From positions 1 to 41,732 of the forward strand of contig JACCRY010000045.1 of assembly GCA_013813265.1 (NCBI GenBank): 41,732 nt of DNA, given 5' to 3'. The notes beneath the pieces are model-generated. The model made no database searches. It had not been told where the DNA came from and worked only from the letters and a program-made list of their open reading frames with translations. This stretch comes from Parachlamydiaceae bacterium (GTDB lineage Bacteria; Chlamydiota; Chlamydiia; Chlamydiales; Parachlamydiaceae). A program made the translations under genes and the position numbers. This document shows, one piece after another, positions 1 through 8,531 of the stretch. How positions within the stretch are numbered: the stretch's first letter is position 1; every line of letters starts with the position of its first letter.

Positions 1-491
1 ACACTTTGCTTTTCAAAAAAATAACCACAGCTTTTTAGATCGCTAGAATTGAATTTTCATAATTTTTTTGTAATTTTTTTGCAAAGAATTGCTAAATTGA
101 ACTCAAAAGACTTTTGCAATCGTCTCGCGTGCAGCGATAGCGGAACGTGGGGGAAGGACAAATAAGATGACAGAGCTGCGGCAGCAGTGAAAGAAGCACG
201 CGATTCATTTCAAAAAAACGTTTACATGAATAGCATGATCATAATGTCCAGTTACAGGTTCGTTAACGCTAACTTGTTGAGGAATAGCCTCGCTTTTTTA
301 TTCATAACGAATAAAATTACGCTGTGTCCACCCTTTAGAACTATTTATTTTCGTTCTGTTTGCTTTGTTATCTTTGTATAAGGACTTGTGCTTAGTCATT
401 ACTTAAACGAAAGCTTTGGAAAACGTAAAAAGCGATAGCTAGATTCATGTATGAATGTTACAAATCACGTCGTTTTTTCTCTCAAGAAGCA
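1..491. other. Non-coding left edge
   Basis: No convincing gene is seen in these 491 bases. The only long plus-strand frame (187-381) has no ribosome binding site and an ordinary low-complexity composition. The one recognisable item is a relic of the repeat family found at the right end of the window, at about 126-197. Confidence 0.6.
126..197 (+). repeat. Degraded copy of the right-end intergenic repeat
   Basis: The stretch contains the words AGCGGAACGTGGGG and GCTGCGGCAGCAGTGA in the same order and spacing as the third unit of the array near 41.5 kb, which has AGCGGAACGTGGGG followed by GCCGCGGCAGCGGTGA. The copy is imperfect and isolated. It shows that the repeat is dispersed in this genome and not confined to one array. 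Confidence 0.6.
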
Positions 492-656
492 TCACTCCCG
501 ATTCAAAGCTGGGAGGGTTAAAGTTCCGAACGCTTGACAATCAAGCGCAACTAGATTACAAGCATCGAACCCTTTTGAAGCTATTTCTTTAAAAGATTGG
601 CCCACTTGAGCTGTTTGAGCTGAGGTAACTCCAACATGATTATTAGTAGCGTCCAT
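492..656 (-). CDS. Small 54-aa protein of unknown function
   Basis: This short frame reads from an ATG at 656 to a TGA at 492 and encodes MDATNNHVGVTSAQTAQVGQ and so on, ending in LPALNRE. A near-perfect Shine-Dalgarno sequence, TTAGGAGG, lies 5-6 bases before the ATG, which is the main reason to believe it. Alanine, threonine and glutamine are common in the first third and there are two cysteines; there is no signal peptide or membrane segment. It begins 16 bases after the stop of a broken TPR gene on the same strand, so the two probably formed an operon. Small proteins next to TPR chaperones are often type III secretion components or substrates, but nothing in this sequence identifies it as one. 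I do not recognise the family. Confidence 0.6.
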   Translation of the reverse strand: MDATNNHVGVTSAQTAQVGQSFKEIASKGFDACNLVALDCQAFGTLTLPALNRE

Positions 657-672
657 GTAAAAACCTCCTAAT

Positions 673-1200
673 TTAGGATGCCTTTAAAATCGTATCATAA
701 GTTGAAAGCATTTTTTTCAACTCATCCGTAATTTCATTTTTTTCTCCAATTTTCATTGCTTCGGCATAAGCGGTTAATGCCTCAGGCTTCATATCTCAAT
801 CAATAGAAAAAATTAAAGATTCTAATAGCGATGGATTAAATGCTATTGCGGCACGAAATAGTCTTAGTGCTAAATCATACTTTTCACACTTCTGTGCTAA
901 GATGCCAGAACGATGCCAAAAATCGGAATTTTCAGGATTAAATATAGTAAGTAGAATAAATAATGATAAACTGTCGGAATATTGAAGTTGATTAAATTTT
1001 AGTACTGCTATTTCGAAAATTGAGTCAATAGAGGATTTCCTAAAATGATGAAAAGATTGAAAATTTTCGGTAGGAATGACGGTTAAATCGATTTCTAAGA
1101 GCGCGTCATGGGCGGAGGAAAAATCTTCATTTCATAATTCAAATTTTTCTTCACTTAGGTAGCTTTCTCCTTCAGAGTTTAAAATTTTAAGGCGTGTGTG
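673..1200 (-). pseudogene. TPR protein pseudogene (type III chaperone-like)
   Basis: One reading frame on the minus strand gives continuous protein-like sequence interrupted by two in-frame TGA codons, near 1132 and near 798, and ends at a TAA at 673-675. The middle part contains FNPENSDFWHRSGILAQKCE and KYDLALRLFRAAIAFNPSLL, a typical tetratricopeptide helix pair with the A-x-x-x-x-P spacing. The C-terminal part reads KPEALTAYAEAMKIG. This arrangement resembles SycD/LcrH-type chaperones of type III secretion, but that is inference. The 5' end is unclear: a lysine-rich frame 1 base out of phase between 1200 and 1260 (LKTKRIKEQAKASELSQY) may be its original N-terminus, which would add a frameshift. 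Both stops would be TGG (Trp) after a single G-to-A change. Confidence 0.6.
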
Positions 1201-1437
1201 ATATATTGCGATAGTTCGGATGCTTTGGCCTGTTCTTTAATTCGTTTAGTTTTAAGTGATATCAATGCCTTTATTTAAGTGAATAATATGGAAATTTGAG
1301 TGAAAGTTTAGGTCTACAAGTAAAATATTATTTGTAGCAGCAGCATTAATAAATGATAAAAGCAAAAATTGTAGAGAATAGAGTGAAAGTTTATGTTTTA
1401 ACAAAAAAATAAAATTGAATGAAACATTTTTCATGAA

Positions 1438-2409
1438 TTACTGAGGAACCTCCCAAGTTTCCCCGATGGTTAATGCTCTAAAACGCCCAACTTGATGCTT
1501 CTGTTTAGCAAGCTCTAAATCATGAATAGGATCTCTATAACCTTCATCTGAAAGTCGAAAAGTGCCAAAATGAATTCCCATCGTATAAGGCTTACCTAGG
1601 TCACAATGAGCTAAGACTGCGTCTTCAGGATTCATGTGGGCATAGTTCATAAACCAACGTGGTTCGTAAGCTCCGATGGGCAACATTGCAAATCTAAAAG
1701 AACCAAATTTTTGAAAAATTTTGCGAAAATGTTCTCCTTTTCCATATCCTGAATCACCAGCAAAAAAGATTTTTCCTGATGGAGTATCAATTACAAACGA
1801 CCCCCAAAGTGCTTTATCACGATCTGTGATAAACCGAGAAGACCAATGTTGAGCAGGTTCTAAGTGAATTGAAATGTTTCCAACATGCTTACTTTCGTGC
1901 CAGTCTAATGTGTAAACAATAATTTCAGGAAAAGCGGATTGTATGATTGTGTCATTGCCAAGTGGGGCTATGACAATAGGCTGATCTCGATCCCAGAGCT
2001 TTTTTAGAGTAGGAGTATCAAGATGATCATAATGGTTATGTGAAATGAGAACTAAGTCAATTTTAGGTAAATCCTCAAAACGAATGCCCGGTTCTACAAT
2101 GCGTTTGGGGCCAATACGCTTGAACATACTTGCTCTTTTAGACCAAATTGGATCGGTTAAAATGTTCATGCCTTGAGTTTGAATAAGAACTGTTGCATGC
2201 CCTACAAACGAAATGCGAAGCTTAGAACCTTTGACACAAATTGGTGGGGTATCCAGAAAGCTGGTGATATGCCTAGGCCAAGGCTTGGGATTTGCATGAA
2301 GTCGCCAACGCAAAAAAGACCAAAATGAATGAGAGCGTTTTTGCCACGGGTTAAAAAACCGTTCTCCATCAAAATGGTCGCTGATAGGGCCTAAATAGTA
2401 GGGTTTCAT
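1438..2409 (-). CDS. Metallo-beta-lactamase-fold hydrolase, NAPE-PLD/UlaG-like
   Basis: The product is a cytoplasmic metal-dependent hydrolase of the metallo-beta-lactamase superfamily. Numbered from the ATG at 2409, the metal motif HNHYDH is at residues 124-129, followed by a histidine in PAQHWSSR (about 188), the bridging Asp in AGDSGY (about 219) and a late His in GIHFGTF (about 280). The segment PIGAYEPRWFM just before YAHMNPEDA is typical of the branch that includes N-acyl-phosphatidylethanolamine phospholipase D and UlaG/RomA-like enzymes. The substrate cannot be told from sequence; phospholipid-like substrates are known in this branch. The frame can be extended to a TTG at 2424, but the ribosome-binding context of both starts is weak; I prefer the ATG. 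It lies 150 bases after the ankyrin gene on the same strand. Confidence 0.88.
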   Translation of the reverse strand: MKPYYLGPISDHFDGERFFNPWQKRSHSFWSFLRWRLHANPKPWPRHITSFLDTPPICVKGSKLRISFVGHATVLIQTQGMNILTDPIWSKRASMFKRIGPKRIVEPGIRFEDLPKIDLVLISHNHYDHLDTPTLKKLWDRDQPIVIAPLGNDTIIQSAFPEIIVYTLDWHESKHVGNISIHLEPAQHWSSRFITDRDKALWGSFVIDTPSGKIFFAGDSGYGKGEHFRKIFQKFGSFRFAMLPIGAYEPRWFMNYAHMNPEDAVLAHCDLGKPYTMGIHFGTFRLSDEGYRDPIHDLELAKQKHQVGRFRALTIGETWEVPQ

Positions 2410-2559
2410 CTTGTCAGAATACAAAGATCCAAAATTTGAGACAAGAGAGTATCGAAAAATATATTCTTGTCGCTTAGCTTCAATTACGATTCATTCAACT
2501 TCTCACTATCAGTAAATATCGCTCTTTAACCCACAAATTCTATTTCTAGTTATCTACTT

Positions 2560-5208
2560 TCATTGGGCAAAATATTCTATAATGTTTTCATGGTTATTCA
2601 ACGTCGCTAATGAAAGAGGTGTTGAACCGTCCTTCGCTTTTGTGCTAAAATCGACCCCATGCCCCGCTAGGGCTTGACAAATTTTTAAATACCCTCTTTC
2701 AGCGGCGTAATGGAGTGCAGACTGTCCCTTATAATCTACAAGATTTACATCCGCCCCTTTTTGCAATAAGAAATCTATCATTTCACCTTGATTTCTTCCA
2801 GCAGCCGAGATCAAAGGTGTTATGAGATCAGCAGATGTTCGTGAATCTACATGTACTCCATGATCCAACAAACATTTTGCGATTTCTCTTTTCCCTAAAC
2901 CAGCTGCATAGTGTATTGGAGCCCATCCTATTGCATCTTTAACATGGGGATCAGCCCCTTGCTCCAGCAAAAAAATAACCAGATCATCGGCATCTTGGAG
3001 CACAGCGCGGCGCAGAAGGCTCCCATTGGATACAGTGCTATAGGCGTTAATGAGATGAGGTTTTCTTTCCAGAATCTTCCTACACGCGTATTCTTTAGTT
3101 CGCTTTGCACATGCAAATACTAGGTCATGGTTGAGATCATCCCAGGAAAGGAGCTCTTGAAATAAGGGTTCCTTTTCCAGATATTCAATACTTTGGACTG
3201 ACAAATAACGATCAAAGTCTAAAATTTCTTTGCTCATATGAATGTTTCCATAAAGAAAAAAATCTATAGATTTTAAAGTCATTTTGGCGCCTTTCCAACC
3301 ACAATTTCCGGTTTTTTGCTTTGGTAATTTTATGAAATGCACTTGATCTAATTTCAACAACTCGTGAATTCCTTTTTCAAAAAAAAGCATTTGTTTATCT
3401 TGAAGTCCTGCTACTTGTTCCTTAACTGTTTTTTGATTTAAAGGATCAAGAACAATAAAGTGATCTCTTTTCGCTTGAACAAGTAAAGTTATTGCTTCTT
3501 GTACAGATTCCATTGCATGGATTTTGTAAAATCTGATACCTGGTTCTAGCGTTTGATTTAGTTGAAGTCCTTGATTCCCAAGTGCAATCTTGTCTTTGTA
3601 GAGAACTGCACTGCAAGCATGATTAATGCAGCCGACTTGTAAAGCAACTAATTCTCCCTTTTGAAGTCTTTCAGTATATTTTTGGGGTGTCACGGTTTGA
3701 TCGACTGCGTTGGCTAGTGCTGGAACTGTTTGGTCTGTTATTAAGGGTCTGCTCTCTGGATATGTTTCAATAAACCGCTCTATGGTGGAGATCAATGCAG
3801 GGAAGGTGATAGATGTATGGAAACTGCTGAAAATTTCATTTTTTAAAGAAAATCGATGCCCCAGCATGCGTAATTCAACGAGTTTTGGAGTCAGCCCATC
3901 GTCTTTAATCAGTATTTTGGCGGGCTCATACAATTGAGTGTTAAAAAGCCAAAAATTGAGAAGGGGAGTTACACCCTCTTGCGATACCACTCGAACATCC
4001 GCTCCACTAGAAATCAATAGCTCAGTGATTTCGGAGAAATTTCTTCCTGTGGACATGAGGAGAGCGGTTTCTTTTTTACTATCTTTCGCATTAACATCTG
4101 CACCCGCAGCAAAGAGCAATTTTACGATTTCTAGATTTCCGCCATAAGTGGCTTCATGAAGAGGCGTGGAATCTTTAAGGTTTTTTACATTAACATCAGC
4201 GTTGGCAGCGATCAGCAATTTGATTTCACTAATTTTCTTTAATAATATTGCTATATAAAGAGCGGTTTCTCCATTATCATCTTTAATATTTACATCCACC
4301 CCAAAATTGATGAGGAGTTTCACCTTTTCAAGACCATTTTTCATTGTTGTGAAGGTGTGAAGAAGTGTCTTTCCTTTTTCATCTTTTAAGTTAATATTTG
4401 CACCTATATCGATAAGAAATTTTGTTTCTGAAGAGTTTACTGAATTTATTGCACTGAAGAGTAAAATGTTCTCTATATCGAGAGGATTTTTTGAGAGTTC
4501 CAATTCTTTTCTTCCGCGCAGTAATCTGCAAATGCGTACATTTTTATTTGCGAATGCTGTATCAAAAGCTTCCCCTGCAAGATTGCTGACAACTTCTATT
4601 TTTGCCTGATGTTTAATCAGTAATTCAGCCAGATCAAAATTGTTAGTTGAGCAAGCTAGATATAGAGCTGTTGCTCCGGTTCCCTGTGATGCTACTTTCG
4701 GGGTTATTATCTCTTCCAAAGGGATTCCTTGGATTTCTGCTGCTCGGGCAAATAATTTTTTTAGATGTGGTGAGAGCGGCCCGATATCTATTGCATCGAC
4801 ATCAGCTTTATATTCTAAAAGTAGTTCACATGCTGCTAAGTTTGGGATAAGGGCAGCTATAAATAAAGGAGGTAAGTTGAGGGATGCCTTGTTTGGGTTG
4901 GCTCCGGCTTCTAAAAGTAACGGAATTGCATCCTGAAAGCCTGTCAGAATAGCATGTGAAAGAGGTGTAAGACCGTTGGAATCGTGAGTTTCAAAATCTG
5001 CACCTAAAGCGAGGAGCGAGCGGCAAAGTTCTGCATTTTTATAACCAATGGCGACCATTATGGGAAAGGTCATACTGCGATCTATATCTAGCGATATTTT
5101 CTCTGAAGCACAATATTCTTCGAGTAGGAGCCATTGTTTTTCCAAGGGCGATATTTCTAAATTTAATAAATTACAATTTATCTTTAAATAAGGATTTGAA
5201 ACTATCAT
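2560..5208 (-). CDS. Ankyrin-repeat protein with an internal cysteine-protease-like module
   Basis: This is an 882-residue protein with two blocks of ankyrin repeats. About eight repeats lie in residues 45-410, seen as GADVNAKD-type turns and TPLHEAT-type helices. About five more lie in residues 725-880, for example SALHYAAERGYLKI. Between them is a non-ankyrin stretch, roughly 505-665. It contains GCINHACSAVLYKDKIALGN (His530, Asn545) and, about 90 residues later, KQKTGNCGWKGAK (Gln631, Cys636). The order His - Asn/Asp - Gln - Cys-Gly is that of clan CE cysteine proteases (Ulp1/YopJ/ChlaDub type). I infer a possible protease or acyltransferase; this is not proven. There is no signal peptide. 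Ankyrin proteins of intracellular bacteria are often secreted effectors acting on host proteins, which fits but is inference. A promoter-like site lies just upstream. Confidence 0.85.
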   Translation of the reverse strand: MIVSNPYLKINCNLLNLEISPLEKQWLLLEEYCASEKISLDIDRSMTFPIMVAIGYKNAELCRSLLALGADFETHDSNGLTPLSHAILTGFQDAIPLLLEAGANPNKASLNLPPLFIAALIPNLAACELLLEYKADVDAIDIGPLSPHLKKLFARAAEIQGIPLEEIITPKVASQGTGATALYLACSTNNFDLAELLIKHQAKIEVVSNLAGEAFDTAFANKNVRICRLLRGRKELELSKNPLDIENILLFSAINSVNSSETKFLIDIGANINLKDEKGKTLLHTFTTMKNGLEKVKLLINFGVDVNIKDDNGETALYIAILLKKISEIKLLIAANADVNVKNLKDSTPLHEATYGGNLEIVKLLFAAGADVNAKDSKKETALLMSTGRNFSEITELLISSGADVRVVSQEGVTPLLNFWLFNTQLYEPAKILIKDDGLTPKLVELRMLGHRFSLKNEIFSSFHTSITFPALISTIERFIETYPESRPLITDQTVPALANAVDQTVTPQKYTERLQKGELVALQVGCINHACSAVLYKDKIALGNQGLQLNQTLEPGIRFYKIHAMESVQEAITLLVQAKRDHFIVLDPLNQKTVKEQVAGLQDKQMLFFEKGIHELLKLDQVHFIKLPKQKTGNCGWKGAKMTLKSIDFFLYGNIHMSKEILDFDRYLSVQSIEYLEKEPLFQELLSWDDLNHDLVFACAKRTKEYACRKILERKPHLINAYSTVSNGSLLRRAVLQDADDLVIFLLEQGADPHVKDAIGWAPIHYAAGLGKREIAKCLLDHGVHVDSRTSADLITPLISAAGRNQGEMIDFLLQKGADVNLVDYKGQSALHYAAERGYLKICQALAGHGVDFSTKAKDGSTPLSLATLNNHENIIEYFAQ

Positions 5209-5218
5209 GGAAAATACC

Positions 5219-5249
5219 TTGTGTATTTATTTTAATACACAATATTATA
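5219..5249 (-). promoter_or_regulatory. Promoter -10 and adjacent dyad upstream of the ankyrin gene
   Basis: On the minus strand a perfect TATAAT (plus-strand 5244-5249) lies about 36 bases before the ankyrin start codon. Directly after it is a perfect 9-bp dyad, TTGTGTATT with a 6-base spacer then AATACACAA (5219-5242), which would overlap the transcription start. No good -35 is visible at 17 bases. The dyad could be an operator or a 5' hairpin in the mRNA; neither can be decided here. Confidence 0.45.
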
Positions 5250-5284
5250 ACAAGAAATCGAATTAATATGCTATCGTTTTTTTA

Positions 5285-5400
5285 ATCGATGCGTAATAGA
5301 CTGGTTTGAAGGAAATGCAAATTACAGTTCCTTTAGACGAAGCCTGCAGTTATGGGCGAAAAGTTATTTAATACCATTTATCTGATGATACTCAGGGCAG
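5285..5400 (+). pseudogene. Truncated duplicate of the 8.8-kb gene (relic)
   Basis: From ATCGATGCG onward this sequence matches the region starting at 8809 with small differences: both contain AAGGAAATGCAAATTACAGT, then CCTTTAGACGA, then a short deletion here, then TTATG-G-CGAAAAG/AGGTTATTT and GATGAT-CTCAGGG. In the reading frame of the 8.8-kb gene it has two consecutive stops (TAA TAG) and loses similarity after about 5400. It is therefore a decayed 5' fragment of a paralogue. The bases from 5400 to 5615 hold nothing further that I recognise. Confidence 0.75.
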
Positions 5401-5615
5401 AAGTAAGCGAGCAAGTACATTTTTGTTGCTTATGCGGCTTATAGAAGTTCTATCGGAATTGGCCTATTTGCTTTATCCTCCAATAAAATAAATTATTTTA
5501 ATTAAAAAATCCTTTGACTAGAAATTTATTTTTATTTCGCGTACTCAAAAGTAGAGTAATGCAATGATCTATCAGTAATGCCGAAATTAAGGAAACAAAA
5601 GATAAAGGAATCACT

Positions 5616-6657
5616 ATGAATACAAAAATACCGTCGATGGCTGTCGGTTTGTTTTTAGCTTGCATCCCTTACTTAAATTTATTCAGCGTAGAATTATCAA
5701 ACCAAAATATTGAGCGACGGGCTGCTTTCAAATTTGAATCTCAGAAAATAGAATTGCATATCGCCGATGTTGATATTACAAACAACAAGTTTGTGAATTC
5801 TGTATTTACCGATGTTGAAATTCTTCCTTATACCATCGATCTGGACTCTCAAATGATTAAAGCTGTAGAAAAATTGTTTAAAGAAGCCAAGAAATATTCA
5901 CTCGATATTATTAGAGGATTTGTCAGAGAATCAAGGGGGGGGGAATTCAAGAAACAAAAAAACTCCTGCACAAATTACATGATAAAGGGGAGCTACAGGT
6001 TCTTGTGCTTACAGAAGAACAAGAAAGCATTGTGGAATTTATTTCCGCAGTTAATATTAAGCAAGTGGATCCAAATAGTGTGGTTACCGTGGATTTAAAT
6101 TTTGGTGACCTCAAGCTGACAGCTCAATGTGACAATGAATACTTTGTATGGATGAAAAAATTTGACTTGTTTAGCCGCATTCTTCAATTAATGGAGAACA
6201 AAGACGATAAACAATTTCCGCCAATTCCTCTTTCCAAAAATGAGGCTCAAACAGAAGTGCTTTACGTTAAGAACTCTTTAAAAGACTTTCCTAAATGTAT
6301 TTTAAGCAAGATTGCTAATCCAAAAACTATTTTTTTAGACATTGAAAAAGTACCCCATTTTTCAATAGGAAGTGGTAAGGAATACAATAAAATTCAACTC
6401 CTAGAAGCTATCTAACGTCGAACTGAAGCCTATAAAGATGTTATTGTAGAAGATGGGAGAATATACCCTGCAGCAGCAGTTAAAAATGTTTATGGATTCG
6501 CTTTGGCTGATTTAATTTTAGCTTTTGGTGTAATGGATGAGCTGGATATTAAGGAAATGGAAATCATCACTTTAAAGGACCTAACAGTGGGACTTTTGCT
6601 ATATCCAAAATTTTGGTTAAAATGAAAAATGTTAAAACCTATGCCGTAAAAAAATAG
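5616..6657 (+). pseudogene. Secreted hypothetical protein broken at a G9 tract and by a stop
   Basis: The ATG at 5616 starts a protein with a signal-peptide-like N-terminus (MNTKIPSMAVGLFLACIPYL). The frame runs normally to ESRGG and then enters nine G residues (5935-5943). After the tract the sensible protein continues in another frame, IQETKKLLHKLHDKGELQVL and onward, which overlaps the dead-end original frame that stops at 6098. Adding one G or removing two would join them. The second segment reads to EAI and meets a TAA at 6413-6415. It then resumes in the same frame (RRTEAYKDVIVEDGRIYPAA) and needs one more frameshift near 6583 to end as NVKTYAVKK at 6657. The whole protein would be about 347 residues. 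I do not recognise the family. The homopolymer could be a phase-variable switch, but the later lesions argue for decay. Confidence 0.7.
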
Positions 6658-6693
6658 AATAAAAAGGCGAGTTTTTTGTTTCTCATGTTTGAT

Positions 6694-6724
6694 CCCAGAA
6701 ACAGTGGCTGTTTCTGGGGGTTTT
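6694..6724 (+). terminator. Rho-independent terminator after the broken secreted-protein gene
   Basis: CCCAGAAACAG, loop TGG, CTGTTTCTGGG form a perfect 11-bp stem, followed by GG and TTTT. It lies 37 bases after the last codon of the upstream gene and separates it from the convergent gene ending at 6777. Confidence 0.8.
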
Positions 6725-6776
6725 GCTTTACACCAGATTGGCGCATTATAAATTTAAGCAGAAAAAATCGAAACTT

Positions 6777-8375
6777 TTAGATTATTTGATTATAGGGTTC
6801 AATTATCTCTTTCAGGTTTTTGCAAGCATTAATGAGTGTCTCATCATTGCCATTAAGAAGCTTGGTAAGAATCTCTTTTTCGGCACTTTTTAAATTTGGA
6901 TGTTTTAAGTGAGAAAGTTTTCGCATCAAATAATCGACAAGAATTTCATTAGAACTATATTGTTTTTGAATTTTTGCACAAAATAGTTTACTTTCATCAA
7001 TCAATAAAGGATTTTGGCAGTCACGTCCTATTTCTAAGCTTTTTCTAGAAAAAACATCAATTTTTTCAAGATCCTTTTTTGGAAGAGAAAAGAGAGAATG
7101 TGTATTTTCAAAAAATTGATGTAAATGTGGAAATTTTTCCGGATGCAAAACACCTGTGATGTAAGTGATATCCTTAAAAAAAGACTCTTTATGTCCCATT
7201 GTTTGATATAAAGGAAGCTTGTCATGTGAAATGACTTCAGAAAAAGAAAGATCTCCAGTACATCCAATTAGTGAATTGCTTTCCTTCATTAGTAACATTA
7301 GATCTGCATTGATTAGGGGAAAAGGATCAAAAATACGAACTATTTTCCCTTCTTTTTCATTCAGTATCAGCTCTTCATGCAGAATAAGTTTATTATTTTC
7401 TTTATCCATTTTAAATAATTGTATTTTTCCAACATTTAACTCATTTAGCACATCCGGATCAAAAAGTTTTCTCTCAAGTTTGCTGAAGGTGGTAATAATA
7501 TCTACTTTTGAAATGCCTTCAGGACATGATGCTAAGGCCATTATAATAAATGCAACTCGATGAGCTTCTCCAATAAAACCATAGCGATTTTTGTCTTTCA
7601 AATAGCTAACAAAAAATGGATTGTTTATTTCGAGGAGATGTTCACGTAATGAAGTATGAGCTATATTAGCAAGATTTGAATTACGAAGAGGTTGCTTAAT
7701 GGCAATGCCCATGTCAGTGCCATGGATGAGGCCAAGACCTAATTTTCGACTAGCCCCTTCCATTCCATATTCATCAATAAATAAGTGCTTTTGGCTCGAA
7801 TGGCTTGGAAGTTTTCCATGAGGGATTGAAAGAACAAAGTCGGCGCTTTTTAAATGGGATTCAACTTTTTTCTGCTCATAATCTTCTTCATTTATACAAA
7901 TTAAATCGATCCCACATTCATCAGGTTTCGTTAAATTTATCCCTCTTTGTCCAAGATTAGTATGAACCATTGTAACAAGTGAGGGGACTTTTTCTTTTAG
8001 AAGAGACGATATAAAAAGCATCTGAAAATAGTCACCAAGTCCATCTGAGGAAACATTTCCACCAATTGCAACTTTCATTTCACCTAAATCAACTTTTCTG
8101 TAAAGATGAGCTACCGTCATCTTAAAAATTGTTTTAACTTTATTTTCAATAATATCAAGTGGATTGTCTAAGGTTTTTTCAAAATTATCATTCTTTTTTT
8201 GTATCTGTTCAAAAGAATAAAAACCCCTTGATTCTGCATAGATGATAAAGTTTTTATGAATTCGTAGTTTCAATTCTTTATTTCCTAATTGTGAAACACA
8301 ATAGTTAAAGCTGAATCGTTCATTAACGTATTCAGGTATTTCCAAAGGTAAATCTTTTACTTTGTTAAAATTCAT
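6777..8375 (-). CDS. Hypothetical protein, possible GT-B-type glycosyltransferase
   Basis: This intact 532-residue protein has a good promoter (8409-8437) and a ribosome binding site AGAGG before the ATG at 8375. I do not firmly recognise the family. Two features suggest a two-domain Rossmann (GT-B) fold. The first is a strand followed by a glycine-rich turn, MKVAIGGNVSSDGLGDYFQM, at residues 100-119. The second is IGCTGDLSFSEVISHDKLPL at about 370-389, which resembles the C-terminal nucleotide-binding loop of some glycosyltransferases (Gly-Asp, then Ser-Phe-x-Glu). It has no signal peptide or membrane helix, so it is cytoplasmic or a type III/IV effector. Its 3' end faces the terminator of the gene on the other strand. 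The glycosyltransferase idea is inference from motifs only. Confidence 0.75.
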   Translation of the reverse strand: MNFNKVKDLPLEIPEYVNERFSFNYCVSQLGNKELKLRIHKNFIIYAESRGFYSFEQIQKKNDNFEKTLDNPLDIIENKVKTIFKMTVAHLYRKVDLGEMKVAIGGNVSSDGLGDYFQMLFISSLLKEKVPSLVTMVHTNLGQRGINLTKPDECGIDLICINEEDYEQKKVESHLKSADFVLSIPHGKLPSHSSQKHLFIDEYGMEGASRKLGLGLIHGTDMGIAIKQPLRNSNLANIAHTSLREHLLEINNPFFVSYLKDKNRYGFIGEAHRVAFIIMALASCPEGISKVDIITTFSKLERKLFDPDVLNELNVGKIQLFKMDKENNKLILHEELILNEKEGKIVRIFDPFPLINADLMLLMKESNSLIGCTGDLSFSEVISHDKLPLYQTMGHKESFFKDITYITGVLHPEKFPHLHQFFENTHSLFSLPKKDLEKIDVFSRKSLEIGRDCQNPLLIDESKLFCAKIQKQYSSNEILVDYLMRKLSHLKHPNLKSAEKEILTKLLNGNDETLINACKNLKEIIEPYNQII

Positions 8376-8408
8376 ATTTGTTAACCTCTAAATCATATTT
8401 TTTTCCCT

Positions 8409-8437
8409 ATTATATTTTTTTTATCTATTAAATTCAA
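8409..8437 (-). promoter_or_regulatory. Sigma-70-type promoter for the 532-aa gene
   Basis: Read on the minus strand: TTGAAT, a 17-base spacer that includes a run of eight A, then TATAAT. It lies 34 bases before the ATG at 8375. The -10 is perfect and the -35 matches four of six consensus bases. Confidence 0.7.
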
Positions 8438-8473
8438 ACATAATATTCAAAAGGAAAAAATTTGGATTTGGCC

Positions 8474-8502
8474 TTGTGTTTTTAATAAATGTATGTTAAA
8501 AT
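8474..8502 (+). promoter_or_regulatory. Promoter for the large broken gene
   Basis: TTGTGT, 17 bases, TAAAAT on the plus strand, 29 bases before the ATG at 8532. It is back to back with the promoter at 8409-8437, so the two genes are divergently transcribed from a 156-base intergenic region. Confidence 0.5.
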
Positions 8503-8531
8503 TCTTTTTATAAATCTAAATAAGGCACTAT

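Noticed and set aside
187-381. 64-aa plus-strand frame
   Set aside because: No ribosome binding site, begins beside a repeat relic, and the translation is low-complexity hydrophobic/aromatic sequence typical of AT-rich non-coding DNA.
673-1200. TGA read as tryptophan (alternative genetic code)
   Set aside because: Intact genes here use TGG for Trp and end at TGA in places (for example the Rsm22-like gene), so the standard code applies.
1252-1434. 60-aa minus-strand frame next to the hydrolase gene
   Set aside because: Biased composition (Phe/Leu/Asn) and no ribosome binding site; the coding-like sequence at its 3' edge is in a different frame and belongs with the TPR pseudogene.
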